Assembly (NCBI GenBank): GCA_036169595.1
Contig: CM069768.1
Location: forward strand, 941,001 to 1,005,000
Direction: 5' to 3'
Origin: Dictyostelium firmibasis
Taxonomy: Eukaryota; Evosea; Eumycetozoa; Dictyosteliales; Dictyosteliaceae
DNA: 64,000 nucleotides
Below are positions 28,705 to 43,484 of the stretch, one piece after another (position 1 is the first letter of the stretch; each line of letters opens with the position of its first letter). The notes below the pieces were generated by a model, which saw nothing but the letters and a program-made list of their open reading frames with translations, was not told where the DNA came from and made no database searches. Position numbers and translations under genes: made by a program.

Positions 28705-30588
28705 ATGAATATTGTAAAATTATTATTAGTTTTGGTTTGTTTTGTTGGAGTTATTTCAGGGGCAGCTTTTAATTTCCAATTTGATGGAACTTATTGTGGT
28801 GCCGAAGAAAATCCATGTAGATTTGTAGATTCACAAAATTGGAAAGGTGGTTCTGCACCTGTCAATGGTTCTGATTGTTATATCGATTTTACAGGAGTTC
28901 CTAATGTCGGCAAGACAGTTTATATTATATTGAGTGTTAATATGACACTCTCAAGTATTCAAATCGTTGGTACAACAAATACCAATGTTAGAGTATCATT
29001 CCTTAACACCAATTTATTGATCACTAAAACACTCAGTGGTAACAATAATACAGCAATCATTTTCGATAATCAAGCAAAGAACAATGTCACATCCAAAATC
29101 GATGCCGATGTTGAAGTAAATGGTAGATTCTCATTGACCAACGGTTCATTGGTTGAATTCTCCTACTCGGTCATTCATTTCGTAAATGATGTTTTCGTTG
29201 ATCAAACCTCCAACTTCACTGCACATTACTATTCAAACGTTCAAATTGATGGTATCTCTCAATTCTACACCAATCCATCATTTACCGATGATTCAAATTT
29301 AATTGCAAATGAATGTTTCTTTAATGCAGGTATTAATTCCGATAGCAGAGTTACATTGGGTGAAACTACATTCTTTGGCGCATCCAATTTAAATATTTTC
29401 ACTATGAATGGTGACATTTTCATTGAGAATGGTGCCACACTTGCAATTTCCAATTTATTCAAGTTTACTAAAAATCCAACTATTACAGTCAGCAAATCCT
29501 CTTTGATTATCAGTGGTTCTGCACCAGAGACTTTCCCATCAATCATTTTAAAAAATGGTAATCTAATTTGTTTCCACCCAATTGCAAGCTTTGCAAATGG
29601 TATTCAAGGTAGTGGTGTCGTTACATTCGATATCCCAAACGGCGGAACTGCCTCACCTCAAAACACTTTATCAAAGGTCAACTCCACCGACATCAATGTA
29701 GTTGTTGCAGGTGCCTCAACTCTCTTTATCAAAGACTGTACATTTGGTTCGTTGACTGATAAACGTACATCATTAACAAACATTACAGATCATCAACCAA
29801 CTCCATCAGTTCAATTTGATGGTTCAAACTCTATGATCTTCATTTCAACCAATTTCACTCAAATTGTTTTCTCTGACGCTTCAATGAATATTTTGGTTGG
29901 TCCTGATTTCAGTGTAGTACAAAAATATCCAATCAATCTTTTGGGTGACATCGATATGAATCAAGGAGCCTTCTTGGGTGATATCGATACAATGGATAAA
30001 GATTCATACCTTGGTTTGAATGATGTCATGATTAGTGGATCTGTTGATTTAATCGCTGGTAGACTCCATCCACAAGGTGATTCAAGTATTTTAAAAGATT
30101 TTATTATGTCTGCTAATGCCTTATTAGATATGGATGAAACCTCAAATCAATTCTCTATCATGGGTAACTTTGAAATGGATAGTTCATCAACTATCTTTAT
30201 CTCTGAAACACTCTCAACCGATTCTCAATCACTCATCTCTGTTGGTGGTAATTTGGTACTCAATGGTACACTCATCTTTGATATCAGTGAAACAAATCCA
30301 AGTGATGGCGATTCCTATAATCTCATCGATTGTAGTGGTGTTGTCGTTGGTACTTTCTCCACTATTACCCCAATCGCAAATGGTCAAACCACAACATTGA
30401 ACTACAAAGTCTCAGTCTCTAATAATATTGTCTCCATTGAGTTTGGATCAAAAGCACCAAGCCATAAGAAATTACCAGGTTGGGCTGTTTTCTTAATCAT
30501 CTTGGCCGTTTTAGTTACTGTTGCTGGTGCAGCTTATGGCTATATTCGTTATAAAAAACGTGCTGGTTATTTACCAATTAATCATTAA
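28705..30588 (+). CDS. Heavily glycosylated type I membrane protein with lysosomal-type GYxxphi tail
   Basis: Single exon, 627 residues, with strongly optimised codons (many C-ending codons such as ATC, TTC, AAC), suggesting high expression. The signal peptide spans residues 1-19. The ectodomain of about 570 residues has repeated short beta-strands separated by Asn/Gly turns and many sequons, like a beta-helix/G8-type surface protein; it opens with a small Cys-containing module (FDGTYCGAEENPCRF). One transmembrane helix lies near residues 592-613, then a 14-residue tail RYKKRAGYLPINH. GYLPI fits the GYxxphi sorting motif of LAMP-type lysosomal membrane proteins at the right distance from the membrane. 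I infer an abundant endolysosomal or surface glycoprotein of unknown biochemical role. Confidence 0.85.
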   Translation: MNIVKLLLVLVCFVGVISGAAFNFQFDGTYCGAEENPCRFVDSQNWKGGSAPVNGSDCYIDFTGVPNVGKTVYIILSVNMTLSSIQIVGTTNTNVRVSFLNTNLLITKTLSGNNNTAIIFDNQAKNNVTSKIDADVEVNGRFSLTNGSLVEFSYSVIHFVNDVFVDQTSNFTAHYYSNVQIDGISQFYTNPSFTDDSNLIANECFFNAGINSDSRVTLGETTFFGASNLNIFTMNGDIFIENGATLAISNLFKFTKNPTITVSKSSLIISGSAPETFPSIILKNGNLICFHPIASFANGIQGSGVVTFDIPNGGTASPQNTLSKVNSTDINVVVAGASTLFIKDCTFGSLTDKRTSLTNITDHQPTPSVQFDGSNSMIFISTNFTQIVFSDASMNILVGPDFSVVQKYPINLLGDIDMNQGAFLGDIDTMDKDSYLGLNDVMISGSVDLIAGRLHPQGDSSILKDFIMSANALLDMDETSNQFSIMGNFEMDSSSTIFISETLSTDSQSLISVGGNLVLNGTLIFDISETNPSDGDSYNLIDCSGVVVGTFSTITPIANGQTTTLNYKVSVSNNIVSIEFGSKAPSHKKLPGWAVFLIILAVLVTVAGAAYGYIRYKKRAGYLPINH

Positions 30589-30959
30589 ATTTTTTAAAAA
30601 AAAATTTAAAAAAAAAAAAAAAGTAAAAAAAAGTAAAAAAAGGAAAAAAATATGGTAAAAATAATATTTATCATGTCTCAATAATTTAATACAAATTTGT
30701 ATTATCTTAAAAACAATTAAATAAAAAAAAAATTAAAAAAAAAATATTTATAAAAAAAAAAAAAAAAAATAATTTGAAATTTTTTTCATCTCGCTTTTTT
30801 TTAAAAAATTATTTTTTGTTTAATTTTTTTTTTTTTTTATAAATATTTTTCAATTTTTTTTAAAATAGTCGGTGTAGGAAATTATTTAACAAAATAATAG
30901 AAATAGATTGAACAAACAATATAAACTATTACATAATCGCTCATATATACATATAAATA
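30589..30959. other. Intergenic spacer, surface-protein 3' flank and transcription-factor promoter
   Basis: AT-rich. A-rich 3' flank to about 30780, then T-rich promoter DNA. No gene, hairpin or other signal worth naming was seen. Confidence 0.6.
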
Positions 30960-31948
30960 ATGGATTTACATCCAAGAAAGAGAAAAACATCAGAGAAATC
31001 ATGTTTTCTTTGTCAAAAAGATATGGTTGAGTGCGATGAGAGAACTCCTTGCTCAAGATGTATCATAAAAGGTGTGCCTCAAATGTGCTATAGTTCAATT
31101 AGGACAGGTCCATCATATCCATTTAATAATAATTCTATAAGACCAAATATATCAGGTTCAAATACAAAGCCAACAAATAATCCGCAATCTCGTTCTTCAA
31201 ATGTAAACAATAATAATAGTGGTAATAATAATAATATTAATAATGGTAATAATAATAATAATAGCAACAACAACAACAACAACAACAACAATAATAATAA
31301 TAATAATAATAATAGTGGTAATAACACCAATAATATTAACAATAACAACAACAATAATAGCAACAATAATAATAGCAACAATAATAATATTAATAATAAT
31401 AATAATAATAATCCATCAGACATAGTAAAATCCGATCAGGTATGTTTCCTTCCCGTATTGTTAATTAAAATGTAATGAATAGTCATTATATTAATGATTT
31501 TTATTTAATTATTACTATTATTTTAATTATTTTTTTTAGAATGGCATTGCAAATTTATTAATTAGTGAATTGAGGGAATTAAAAGATGGGCAAAAAAAGA
31601 TTTATGAGGAGTTAGTAAACTTAAAGACTAAAAATGAAAAACTAGAAATTGTAAATGAAGCACTATTGGCAAAATTGAGTATGTTAACAACAAATGAACA
31701 CATTACACCAACATCACAACAATTACTTCAATCGAAATTTGAACATCTTTCATCCAACATTCACACTGATAGTGCTTTATCATACCCAAGAAATCAACAA
31801 TCATCGAAACAACATACCCAATCAACTACAGAATCATCCGATTACTTTCAAAATATCTTTATGGTTGTTGATCTTTTAAAATTACCACCAATCGTTATAA
31901 ATTGTTCAACTAGTTTTTGTGAATTATTAGGATACTCACAAGTAAGTA

Positions 31949-31987
<39 letters not shown>

Positions 31988-32808
31988 ATACTAAAACATA
32001 TATATAAAAATAGAATGAATTAATTGGTAAACCATGGACAGAAATCACACATCCAAATTTAATTGAAAAAACAATGAGTTTATTCCAACAACATAGACTT
32101 GATTTATCAGAAAAGAAATCTTTTGAGTTGGCACAGGTTTATAAACATCGTGATGGTTCAATTTTTAGTACTATAGATACACATACATTGATTAGTGATA
32201 CAGATAATACTAGGGCAATTTGTGACTTGGTTACAATTAAATTATTGAGCAATGATTATCCAATTGTAAATAATGTCGGCGTTTCTTCAAGTGTTGGTGA
32301 TAGTTTAAATAGTGGGGCATTAGTATCATCGAATCACCCAATCAATAGATTAAGATCAAAAACGTCATCAAGTTTCATATCTCCTATGGATGAATCACCA
32401 CCTGGTTCTCCAAATGATTATCAAATGATAATTCAAAACAGTAATCGTATCGTTGAACAACCACCAACCCCAACCCCTATAACTCCAATAATTTCTCCAA
32501 ATACACCAAATAATACGACCACCAACACTAATAATTTAACACCAAATACCACGACGATGTCAAATGGAGAGATTGCCACACCTTCGACTCAGTTGAGTGA
32601 TTTTAATGTAAAATTAGATTTAGATAATGGAAATACAAACTTTGATACAATAGTCAACAATAGTAATATTGAAAATAATAGTAATATTAATAATAATAGT
32701 AATATTTTATATAATGGTATCGATAATACATTTTTAATACCGGCATCATTTACATATAGTGATAATAATAATAATAATAGTAATAATAATAATAGTAATA
32801 ACAATAAT

Positions 32809-32839
<31 letters not shown>

Positions 32840-33156
32840 ATAATAATAATAACAATAATAATAACAGCAATATTAGTAGTAATAATAATGGCACCAATGT
32901 TGGTTTAACCAATAACATCGGAAGTATGACAGATAGTAATAATGGTTTAATGAACCCAAATGGTCAGTTTACAGACTTTTTGGAAACGATGATTGGAGAC
33001 CCTCCAACGAATCCAAATAATATTTGGTTTGACCCAACAACAGATTGGTCTATAAATAATAATGTTAACATAAATAGTAACGGCGGTAACCATTCTAATA
33101 ATAATAATAATATTGGTGTCAACGGTGGTTTGGGCGGTTCTCTTCCACCAAAATAA
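30960..33156 (+). CDS. Zn2Cys6 + PAS transcription factor (ERT1/AcuK-like)
   Basis: Three exons, 30960..31439, 31540..31941 and 32014..33156, phase 0 joins, about 674 residues. The N-terminus has a basic stretch HPRKRKTSEKS and six cysteines, C15-x2-C18-x6-C25-x5-C31-x2-C34-x8-C43, the binuclear zinc cluster spacing of fungal Zn(II)2Cys6 factors. An Asn-rich linker follows, then a coiled coil (about residues 161-210, LLISELRELKDGQKKIYEEL), then a PAS domain across the exon 2/3 junction (VINCSTSFCELLGYSQ-NELIGKPWTEI to ICDLVTIKLL). The C-terminal half is Asn/Ser/Thr/Pro-rich. Zn2Cys6 plus PAS is the arrangement of the fungal ERT1/RDS2/AcuK/AcuM regulators of gluconeogenesis; a metabolic-regulator role here is inference. 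It is expected to be nuclear and probably dimeric. Confidence 0.88.
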
Positions 33157-33453
33157 AAATATTGTATAAACACCTAAACAATCACTTTTTTTTTCAAAAT
33201 TTTTATTTTTTTATTTTTAGATCCATAATAAAAAATTTTTTAACTGAGAAAATACCAAAATTATGTTAACTTTAAAGTATTTTAATATCATTCTCCAAAC
33301 AAAAAAAAAGAAAAAAGAATTCTTGTCCAATTCTCATTTATTTTTTTTATTATTTTTTTTTATTTTATTTTTTTCATTTTTTTTTTTTTTTTTCATTTTC
33401 ATTTTTTTTTTTTTTTTTTTTTTTGAAACAACTATAAAAAAAGTTTACAAGAA

Positions 33454-36400
33454 ATGGGTAAAGATAGAGATAAAGGATTTAGAGGTGCGAAATACAATCC
33501 ATCCAGTAGTGGCGAAGCTAATTCCTTAATGGGATCACAATCTAGTGGATTTATTGGTTTTTCAGCATTTAGTTCAAATCTAACAAATGCAACAGATCCC
33601 GACTATTATGTATGTGTTTTTTTTCTTTATTTTTAATGTGTTTATTGAATTTTATTTTTTTTATATTTTTTTATTATTTTTTTTTTTTTTATCTAATTTC
33701 GTAACATTAAAAAAATAAAATAAAATAAAATACAACAATAGCAAGTTGAACCAGAATATAAAGTATTATTAAAGAAATTACAAAAAAAAGATAGTATTAG
33801 TAGAATTAAGGGTTTAGAGGAATTGAACTCTAAATTTCAAAAGATTAATATTGAAGATCCAGAATTTAACATAACATCAATATCACCATTAATGAATGCA
33901 TGGGAATTCATGTATAAACGATTAGTTAATGATGACGATAGAAATGTAAGAGATTTAGCAAGTCAATGTTTGGGTTCAATTGGTTCACGTATTGGTAAAC
34001 ATTTAGGGCCACATGTAAAATCATTATTGGGTCCTTGGATATTAGCAGTTTGTGATCAAAATGATCAATCAATAAATTATGCTTTAGCATCATTTCAAGT
34101 ATGTTTTTCAAATATATTTTTAGTTTTTAAATATAATTATCAAACAAAATAGTATATATATATGTATGTTTTGAATACTTATATTATTTATTTAATTATT
34201 TTTCTATTCTTAGAATATATTCCCAGAAAAGAAAAGAAATGATGTTTTTAAATTTGGACATGACGATGCATTGACTTATTTATGTGAAAATTTACAAGAG
34301 ACACCACAAACCATTGGTGATAGTAAATCTATTAGTCAAGAGATCTTACAAGAGAGATATGAAAGATGTATTTCAAATTCACTATTAGCAATTGAGTATT
34401 TAATAAATAATACAACAACAGCGGCGGCAACAACAACAACAACAGAGACAACAAATACATCATCATCAACAACTAATACAGAAATTTATGAAAAAATATT
34501 TGAATCACAATTTTTTTCATTTTTCCAATCAAAGAGTTCAAATATTAGAAAGACAGCATACAGAGTGTTGGCTACCGTTATTAAGAAGATACCAGGTTAT
34601 GTTGAGAAGAATTTCAAAGATTTTAGTAGTAAGGTTTTAGGATTATTTTCAGAGAAAGATTCATCTACTCATCTTTATATGTGGGATGCAATCATATCAT
34701 TCTTAAAATCTTATGGTGATAAAGCTTGGGGTAATGTCGATGTTCGTAAACATGTACTTCCAAGATTATGGGCATTCCTTAGATCCGGTTGTTATGGTTC
34801 TTTTGAATTATCTTATCCTTCAATCTTACCATTGTTAACTTTTATTCCAAATTCAATTGTAATTGGTACTACCACTACCACAGATATTAATATTGGTTTC
34901 TTTAAAGAGTTATTCACAAATTTAGAAAAGGGTTTAGAAGTTGTTGATAATCCTAGACAATATGGTAATCCTAATAGTGCCGATAGACCATCAAATTTAT
35001 TATTATCATGTTATTTGGAATGTTTAGTTTATTCAAGTAAGAAATGGGGTCAACAATATCAACAAGTTAATGATTACTTAATCGATACATTACTATTCAA
35101 CTTTTATAGCAATCATTTCAATTTAGATCATTCTTGTTTCTCCGAGAAATTATTCATTGAAAAGCTTTTAGAATCTACAATTAAACTTTCAAATTCATCA
35201 AATTTAAATCTTTTAAAAATTCAAAACTTATTTAATTCAAATAATTTCATAGGTTTCAATTCTACTATTAAAAAAGAAAATCTCGAAAACGATTCAACCA
35301 TTGTAGAAACTACCACCACTACTGATAAAAATAATAATAATAACCCAATCAATAAAAAAGAAGAGAAAATAATTCAACCTATTTCAAATGAAACATTGAT
35401 TTCAAGATTAACTACATTCTTAATTCTTTGCTCAAATAATAGTAATAAAAGTAATAATATTGTTATTCAAGGAATTGTAAAGAAATTATTTAATTTAGCA
35501 TGTGATAATTTAAATGATGGCAATCAAGAATTATCAGTTAAAATTTTAGATATAATTTTAGAGAATTATAAAATTGATCAAATCTTTTCAAATGTTTCAG
35601 ATGATATTAAAACAACATTGAATCAAGTCATTTCATTATTAGAATCACTAATTAATTCTCAAATTGCATTTTCATCACTCTTGAATGTTATAATCTCACT
35701 CCTAACTAAAATTTTGGCATTAATTCCAGATGAGAATGAAATTAAATCAATTTGGTCCAAAGTTTTACAAATGTTTTTGAGTTCAATTAATAAAAACAAT
35801 TCAAATTTAATTACCAATGGTTTGGTTTACTTAATTAATAGTGCAAGTGATAGAATTAATAGAAATCTTTTATTATCAACAACATTATTCAAATCAATTA
35901 AAATTCAAGATAAGAAACAACTCCAATTAATTAAATCAATATTATTTAATAATAATAATGAATTCTCACCAATTATCCCAAATGAATCAGTTGAATCATT
36001 AATTGAATGGATTAATGTTAAATTGGTTGATATTATTAATACTATGGTACAACTAAATTTAATATTTGATAACGGTAATAATGATGATGACGATGATAAT
36101 GTTTCAATTGATTATTTAGTTGAATTATCAAAATTATTATTTACATCAACATTTAAATCTAAATCACTAGATACATTATTAATTGAATGGTGTAAATTTA
36201 ATATTGAAATTAATCATCGTCCAAGTTTGATATTAAATTATAAAGCCAAATGTAATCCAATTGATGATTACTTATTCTCAAGTACTTTAAATATTGAAAA
36301 TGATAAATTCATTTTATCATTATTAACCAATTTCCTCGATAAAAATAGTGATTCGATCATTTGTACAAATGATAGTTTGAATTTAAATTATTTATCCAGC

Positions 36401-39148
36401 TGTGTAATCAAGTTAATCAAAAGTAGTGGTAATGATGAATTATATTCTTATTTCATTAAAGATTTCACTTCAAATCAATTAATTATTAATTCAAAAGATC
36501 AAATTAAAATATCTTGGTTCAGATTCAATAGAATTACACCATTTTATTTATTGGATAGTTATAGTTTAAAGATTAGTGACAATGATTCTACTGCAATTAC
36601 AACAACAACAAATATTGATAAATTAATGAAGATTTTAATTTTTAACCTAAAAGTTATTGAATCTTTTGGTTTGGATAAATTCATTAATAATTGTGATAAA
36701 GAAAATAATGATGACAATATCCAATTGCTATTATTAAATTTATTATTCATTAATGGAGATAATAAATTACCATCAACACCAACATCTGTGGCATCAACAA
36801 CAGCCATTATCTCAACAAATGAACAGGTTTTAGAATTTATTGAAAATACTTCAACCAATTTATTAAATCAATTTATTGAATCATTATTTAAATTTTATGG
36901 CGAAAAGATTTTCGATTGTAGTTGGTTTAATGGTATAATATCAAATATTGGTGATGGCAATAATGGTGGTGTTTACTCGATTGCATTAAAATTATTCGTT
37001 GATTATATAACAAATGATTCTTTAATACCAACAACATCATTGAAATTAAAATCAACATTGCTAAATTCAATAAAGACAACAGTCGATTCTATTACATCTG
37101 GTAATTCAATTGATTCAATTAAACAATTGAACTTGGTTCAAACCTTATTACCAATTTTACAAAAAGAAACTATTGATTCTTATAAAGATTGGTCTATTAC
37201 TCAATTGAGCCAATTATCAAGTTCAATTCCAACAAAATTTAAATCAATCTCAATTCAATTATCAATTTTATCTTCGATAGTATTTGAAAGAGAACAACAA
37301 AAACATCAACAATCACACCAAAAATCACAACAATCACAACAAGACGAAAATGAAATATTAAGAGAAAAAGAATGGTTATCATTATTAAATTTAATTCAAA
37401 CTATTCAGCAATGGAATTCAAAGATAAAAAGTCCAATTATTAAACAACAAGAGCCAGAGCTTGAATTACTACTCATGAAAGAAATTGAACTCCCTTTATT
37501 AAATTTCATTTTAATAATTGTTCAATACCTTTCAAATGTTAATTCAAATACAAACAAGCAATCAATTTATTTATCAAATAATCAATCACAATTTGTTCAA
37601 TCGTTTTTATCGATATGGTTATCAAATAATTTCACATTATTATCAAATGATAAATTTAAATCAAATGGTTATTATCAACAATATCGTAATTTAGTTGAAT
37701 ATCAATCATTAAAAATTTATAATATTATAATTTCAAATGATAATATTAAATTTATAGTTCCTGGAATTGGTGATCAATTCCAAATTGATCATTCAATTTT
37801 AGTTTTAAATAATTGGTTAAATAGAGTTAGCAATAGAAATAATAATAGTATCGAAAATAGTAGTGATTCAAGTTACATTTTAGAATTATATTCAAATACT
37901 TTTATGAAAATATCAAATGATATTAAATATAAGATATCATTAACAAAATTAGATAATTTAATTGAACTATTATCAACATTCAATTATAGTACTAGCATTT
38001 ATAATAATAAAGGTATAAAGAAAACTTCCTACAATCTATTGGAATGTTATTTTGGTAATGAAAATACTCAATTAGTAAAATCTTTCCTTTTAGAGGATGA
38101 AAATAATAGTGGTGTTGGTGATGATAGCGAAGAAGAAAAGGTTAGTTTCATTTTATTCAGTAATGTATTTGAAAAGATCTTATTAGATTTTGATTCAACA
38201 TTTAAACCAATGAAAAAATCAAAGGATAATCAATTGGTTAATAGTATTTCAATGGGCCAATTAATGTGTTGGAATCTATTGTTATTAAATTATTCCAAGA
38301 TCGATTTAAATAGACGTTCAGTTTTAAATGGTTGGTTAAATAATAATAACATTCAAAAAGTTACATTATTCTTGAATCAAATTTTCCAATTTATTAACAA
38401 AGATGAAGCACCAACAACCATTATTGCAAGTAGTGGTGAAAGTAATGTTTATTCAATTCAATTCCCATTTTCAATTATCGACAATGAACAATTGATTACA
38501 TATAGAATGATTCAAAAACTTTGTTCAAATAGTTTATTCTCGTTGGTTAATTATTTACCAAGTATGGTACGTAGATGGGCCGACGACAATTCAACTAATC
38601 CAAAGATGAATCAACAAATTCAAAGTTATATCACTCGTTTCGTTAGTCCAATTATCATTCAAAATGAAATTCAAAGAGTTAACTCCTATCGTTGTACCGA
38701 TAATGACAGTAGTGACGCTAAATTCCAAATCAAAGGTTCAACCTCTAGTAAAGAGGTTACTGCCTCCTATGAAAAGGATGAAATGACAATTTCTTTAGTA
38801 CTTTTCATCTCTGAAAATTATCCATTACGTGTCTTAACAGTAGAGTTCTCAAAGAGAGTCGGTGTATCAGAATCCCAATGGAGACAATGGCTATTGTCTA
38901 TGACTTCCTTATTGTTAACTCAAGATGGTACCGTTTTGGATGCTTGTTTACTTTGGAAAAATTCTTTAGACAAACATTTCCAAGGTGTTGAAGTTTGTCC
39001 AATCTGTTATTCAATGTTCCATAATGGTACAATTCCAAAGTTCCAATGCAAAACTTGTAAGAATAAATTCCATGCTGGTTGTATTTATAAATGGTTCCAA
39101 ACTAGCCATAAAAGTAATTGTCCACTTTGTCAAACTGATTTAAGTTAA
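33454..39148 (+). CDS. rnf160: E3 ubiquitin ligase listerin (LTN1)
   Basis: Three exons, 33454..33609, 33742..34098 and 34214..39148, all phase 0, about 1815 residues (human listerin is of similar size). The N-terminus has the conserved listerin start ([20 protein letters not shown], then FIGFSAF and DPDYY), followed by HEAT-like helices ([17 protein letters not shown]) that contact the 60S subunit/NEMF. A long Asn/Ser/Ile-rich alpha-solenoid follows, then an RWD-like region and a C-terminal RING ([24 protein letters not shown]) at the extreme C-terminus. Role: the ribosome-associated quality-control ligase that ubiquitinates nascent chains stalled on 60S subunits. The protein is complete, with no lost zinc ligand seen. 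The symbol follows usage I recall for the Dictyostelium gene; LTN1 is the general name. Confidence 0.95.
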
Positions 39149-39223
39149 AAAAAAAAAAAAAAAAAAAAAAAGATAAAATAAAATAAAATTAAAATAAAAT
39201 ATTGATTATTTATTTATTTATTT

Positions 39224-41476
39224 TTAAGACCAATATTCGTCCATTGGGTCTCTATAAAAAGTAAAATTTAAATGAACCTTTGAAATATCTAAATTTATTG
39301 GGATTTGAGGATTTAAATATGTCGTATATGATAGATTTAAAGTTTCAATTGAATTTTTACTATCTATAGTGAACAAACTCGAAGAAAGAAGTGATAGATT
39401 CACGACAGAACTTGGTGTTTTTAAAGAACTTGGCGAAAATCCTTTAAAAACTAAAGTTTTTACTGAGAATGGTATTAAACCCTCGGGAAAGAATCTACAT
39501 CCTTCATAGTTCTTCCCAAATTCTAAGTATTCAACCGTTGTTGGTATTTCTCCTTTTCTAATTAATAGATTTGAATTCCAAATTAATTTCTTTAAAGAAA
39601 TTCTACTACTACAATTTTCATTTTGATTTTGTTCACTAAAACTTAACATTGAACTCATTGATAAATATCTATTTTCATCATTTTCAGGTGTTTGCCATTG
39701 ACTGTTTAATAGTGCATCATTTTTGAACATTGATGAAAATTTGAAAGATTGTAAAGATGTTGGTAACTTTATTATTGGTAAAGGACCAAATCTATAATTT
39801 GATTCATTTAATACTTTTAATTGAAAAAGTGATTTCATTTTTGTTAAATCTAAATTTTTGAGGTCATTTAAATTTCTTATTGTTAAAGATTCTAACCCTT
39901 CTGGTAATAATTCTTCATTTAGAAAATCAAAGGGGAAATTATTACAAAAAGTTAATTTTTTCAATGATTTTGGTAATAATTCTTTTGAAATTGGTTGATT
40001 AAAGGGAAATAGACCAAAAACTAATTCTTCTATTGAATCAGGTAATGAACCAATTACTAATGGTTCAAAATATGTAATTATTGTTAATTTTTTTAAAGAT
40101 TGAGGTAAATAACCAACTGAGAAATTCATTTTCTCATCACCATCTAAAATTAACTCTTTTAAACTATTTGGTAATAAATCTTTACAGATTGGTGATGATA
40201 TTTTTAAAAACTCTAATCCTTGTGGGAATATACCTTTTATATATGGTGTTTCATTTTTTTTGAATGAACTGATTGTTAATTTCTTTAAACCTTTTTTAAA
40301 AATTCCAATTAAATCATTTGGCGAACAATATTTCAATGTATATAAATAAAGAGATTCGATTGTTGGTGGAAATGAATTTACGGTGAATTTTTTTCTATAT
40401 TTATCTGAAAAAATATGTATTGATTTTATATTTGGTGGGAAAAATTCTAATGATGTAAACTCTATATTAAATTCACCTCCAAATGAAATTTGATTTAAAT
40501 TTTTTGGTAAACTATCATTATCAAAGATATTATCAATTGAATAATCAAAATTGAATCCGATAGATTTTAATGAATCTGGTAATACACCTTTTAATAATTT
40601 TTGACCATAATTTTTTGAAAAGTGGCAATATTCTAATGAATCTGGCAATGAACCAACTACTAAAGGTTCATTAAAACATTGACCTAGTATCAATCTTTTT
40701 AAACCTTTATTAATTATTCCAGGTTGTAATGGTTTTGAAAATTTTTGACCAAATTCTAATTGTTCAAGAGTATTAGGTAATACTCCAATTTTAATCTCTC
40801 GATTGAAGTGGTCATTTAATTTTAAACTTTTTAAACCAACGGGTAATACTTCAATTTCACTATTAAATAACTTTTTAAATACTAAAGTTTTTAAATTCTT
40901 TGGTAGTTGAAAAGTTTTTGATATTTTTTGATTAAAATCTACTCCAAATTCTAAATGTTCAATACTATCTGGCAATTGAAGGTTTTCATGATTTAATGCT
41001 AAATTCCATCTCTCTGGTAATACTACAACCTTTAAATTTATTAATCCTCCTAATATTAATGGTTTAGTTAAATTTTCTCCTAATGAAATTGTTTCTAAAC
41101 CTTTTGGCAAAACATTCTCTTGATTAATTGAAACATTATTAAATAATCGACCAAATTTTAATGTTTTTAAATTTAATAAACCATTCAATTCATCTGGCTT
41201 TAATTCTGATGTGAAATTATCTGGTAATATTAATTCCCTTAAATAAAATGGTAGTTTTGATAATTCCAAAGAAATATCATCAGTGGTCTTTGAAAAATCT
41301 AAATATTGGATATAGTTTTTATGTTGAATGTTTTCATATATAATCTTTTTAGTTATTTTTATTATCTTTGTATAATTATAAATATTTTGAAATGCTCTAA
41401 CGAATTGGTTTATTATTTTATTAATATATATATTTCTCCAACATTTAAAAAATAATTCTGTGCAATCCGATGGCAT
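39224..41476 (-). CDS. FNIP repeat-containing protein
   Basis: Single exon, 750 residues. After an N-terminal head of about 75 residues (MPSDCTELFFKCWRNIYINK), the protein consists of around twenty leucine-rich repeats of FNIP type, each about 22 residues with the consensus LPxSLxxLxFGxxFNxPLxxGxLP. Clear copies are LPNTLEQLEFGQKFSKPLQPG, LPDSLEYCHFSKNYGQKLLKG and LPDSIEELVFGLFPFNQPIS. This is a greatly expanded family in Dictyostelium with a presumed protein-binding solenoid and no known enzymatic activity. There is no signal peptide, so it is probably cytosolic. It shares a roughly 250-base divergent promoter with the next gene. Confidence 0.93.
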   Translation of the reverse strand: MPSDCTELFFKCWRNIYINKIINQFVRAFQNIYNYTKIIKITKKIIYENIQHKNYIQYLDFSKTTDDISLELSKLPFYLRELILPDNFTSELKPDELNGLLNLKTLKFGRLFNNVSINQENVLPKGLETISLGENLTKPLILGGLINLKVVVLPERWNLALNHENLQLPDSIEHLEFGVDFNQKISKTFQLPKNLKTLVFKKLFNSEIEVLPVGLKSLKLNDHFNREIKIGVLPNTLEQLEFGQKFSKPLQPGIINKGLKRLILGQCFNEPLVVGSLPDSLEYCHFSKNYGQKLLKGVLPDSLKSIGFNFDYSIDNIFDNDSLPKNLNQISFGGEFNIEFTSLEFFPPNIKSIHIFSDKYRKKFTVNSFPPTIESLYLYTLKYCSPNDLIGIFKKGLKKLTISSFKKNETPYIKGIFPQGLEFLKISSPICKDLLPNSLKELILDGDEKMNFSVGYLPQSLKKLTIITYFEPLVIGSLPDSIEELVFGLFPFNQPISKELLPKSLKKLTFCNNFPFDFLNEELLPEGLESLTIRNLNDLKNLDLTKMKSLFQLKVLNESNYRFGPLPIIKLPTSLQSFKFSSMFKNDALLNSQWQTPENDENRYLSMSSMLSFSEQNQNENCSSRISLKKLIWNSNLLIRKGEIPTTVEYLEFGKNYEGCRFFPEGLIPFSVKTLVFKGFSPSSLKTPSSVVNLSLLSSSLFTIDSKNSIETLNLSYTTYLNPQIPINLDISKVHLNFTFYRDPMDEYWS

Positions 41477-41726
41477 TGTTCAAAAAAAAAAAAATAAAAA
41501 AATAATAAATTTAAAATGTGTAAAAATAAAAAAAAAAACTTTTAAAAAATAAAGAGGAAAAAAAATAAAAAAAATAAAAAAAAATATTAAAGGTTTTTTT
41601 TTGTAAAATCCCAAAAGTTCTTTGAAAAAAAGCTTTTTTTTATAATAATTTTTATTGAAAAAAAAAAAAATCACATAAAAATATCCTATTCTATATATGC
41701 ATTAAAAAATAAATGAGAGATTGATA

Positions 41727-43484
<1,758 letters not shown>

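Noticed and set aside
41713-41724. Upstream ATG before the F-box-like gene
   Set aside because: It terminates after three codons (ATG AGA GAT TGA), so it can be at most a minimal upstream ORF.
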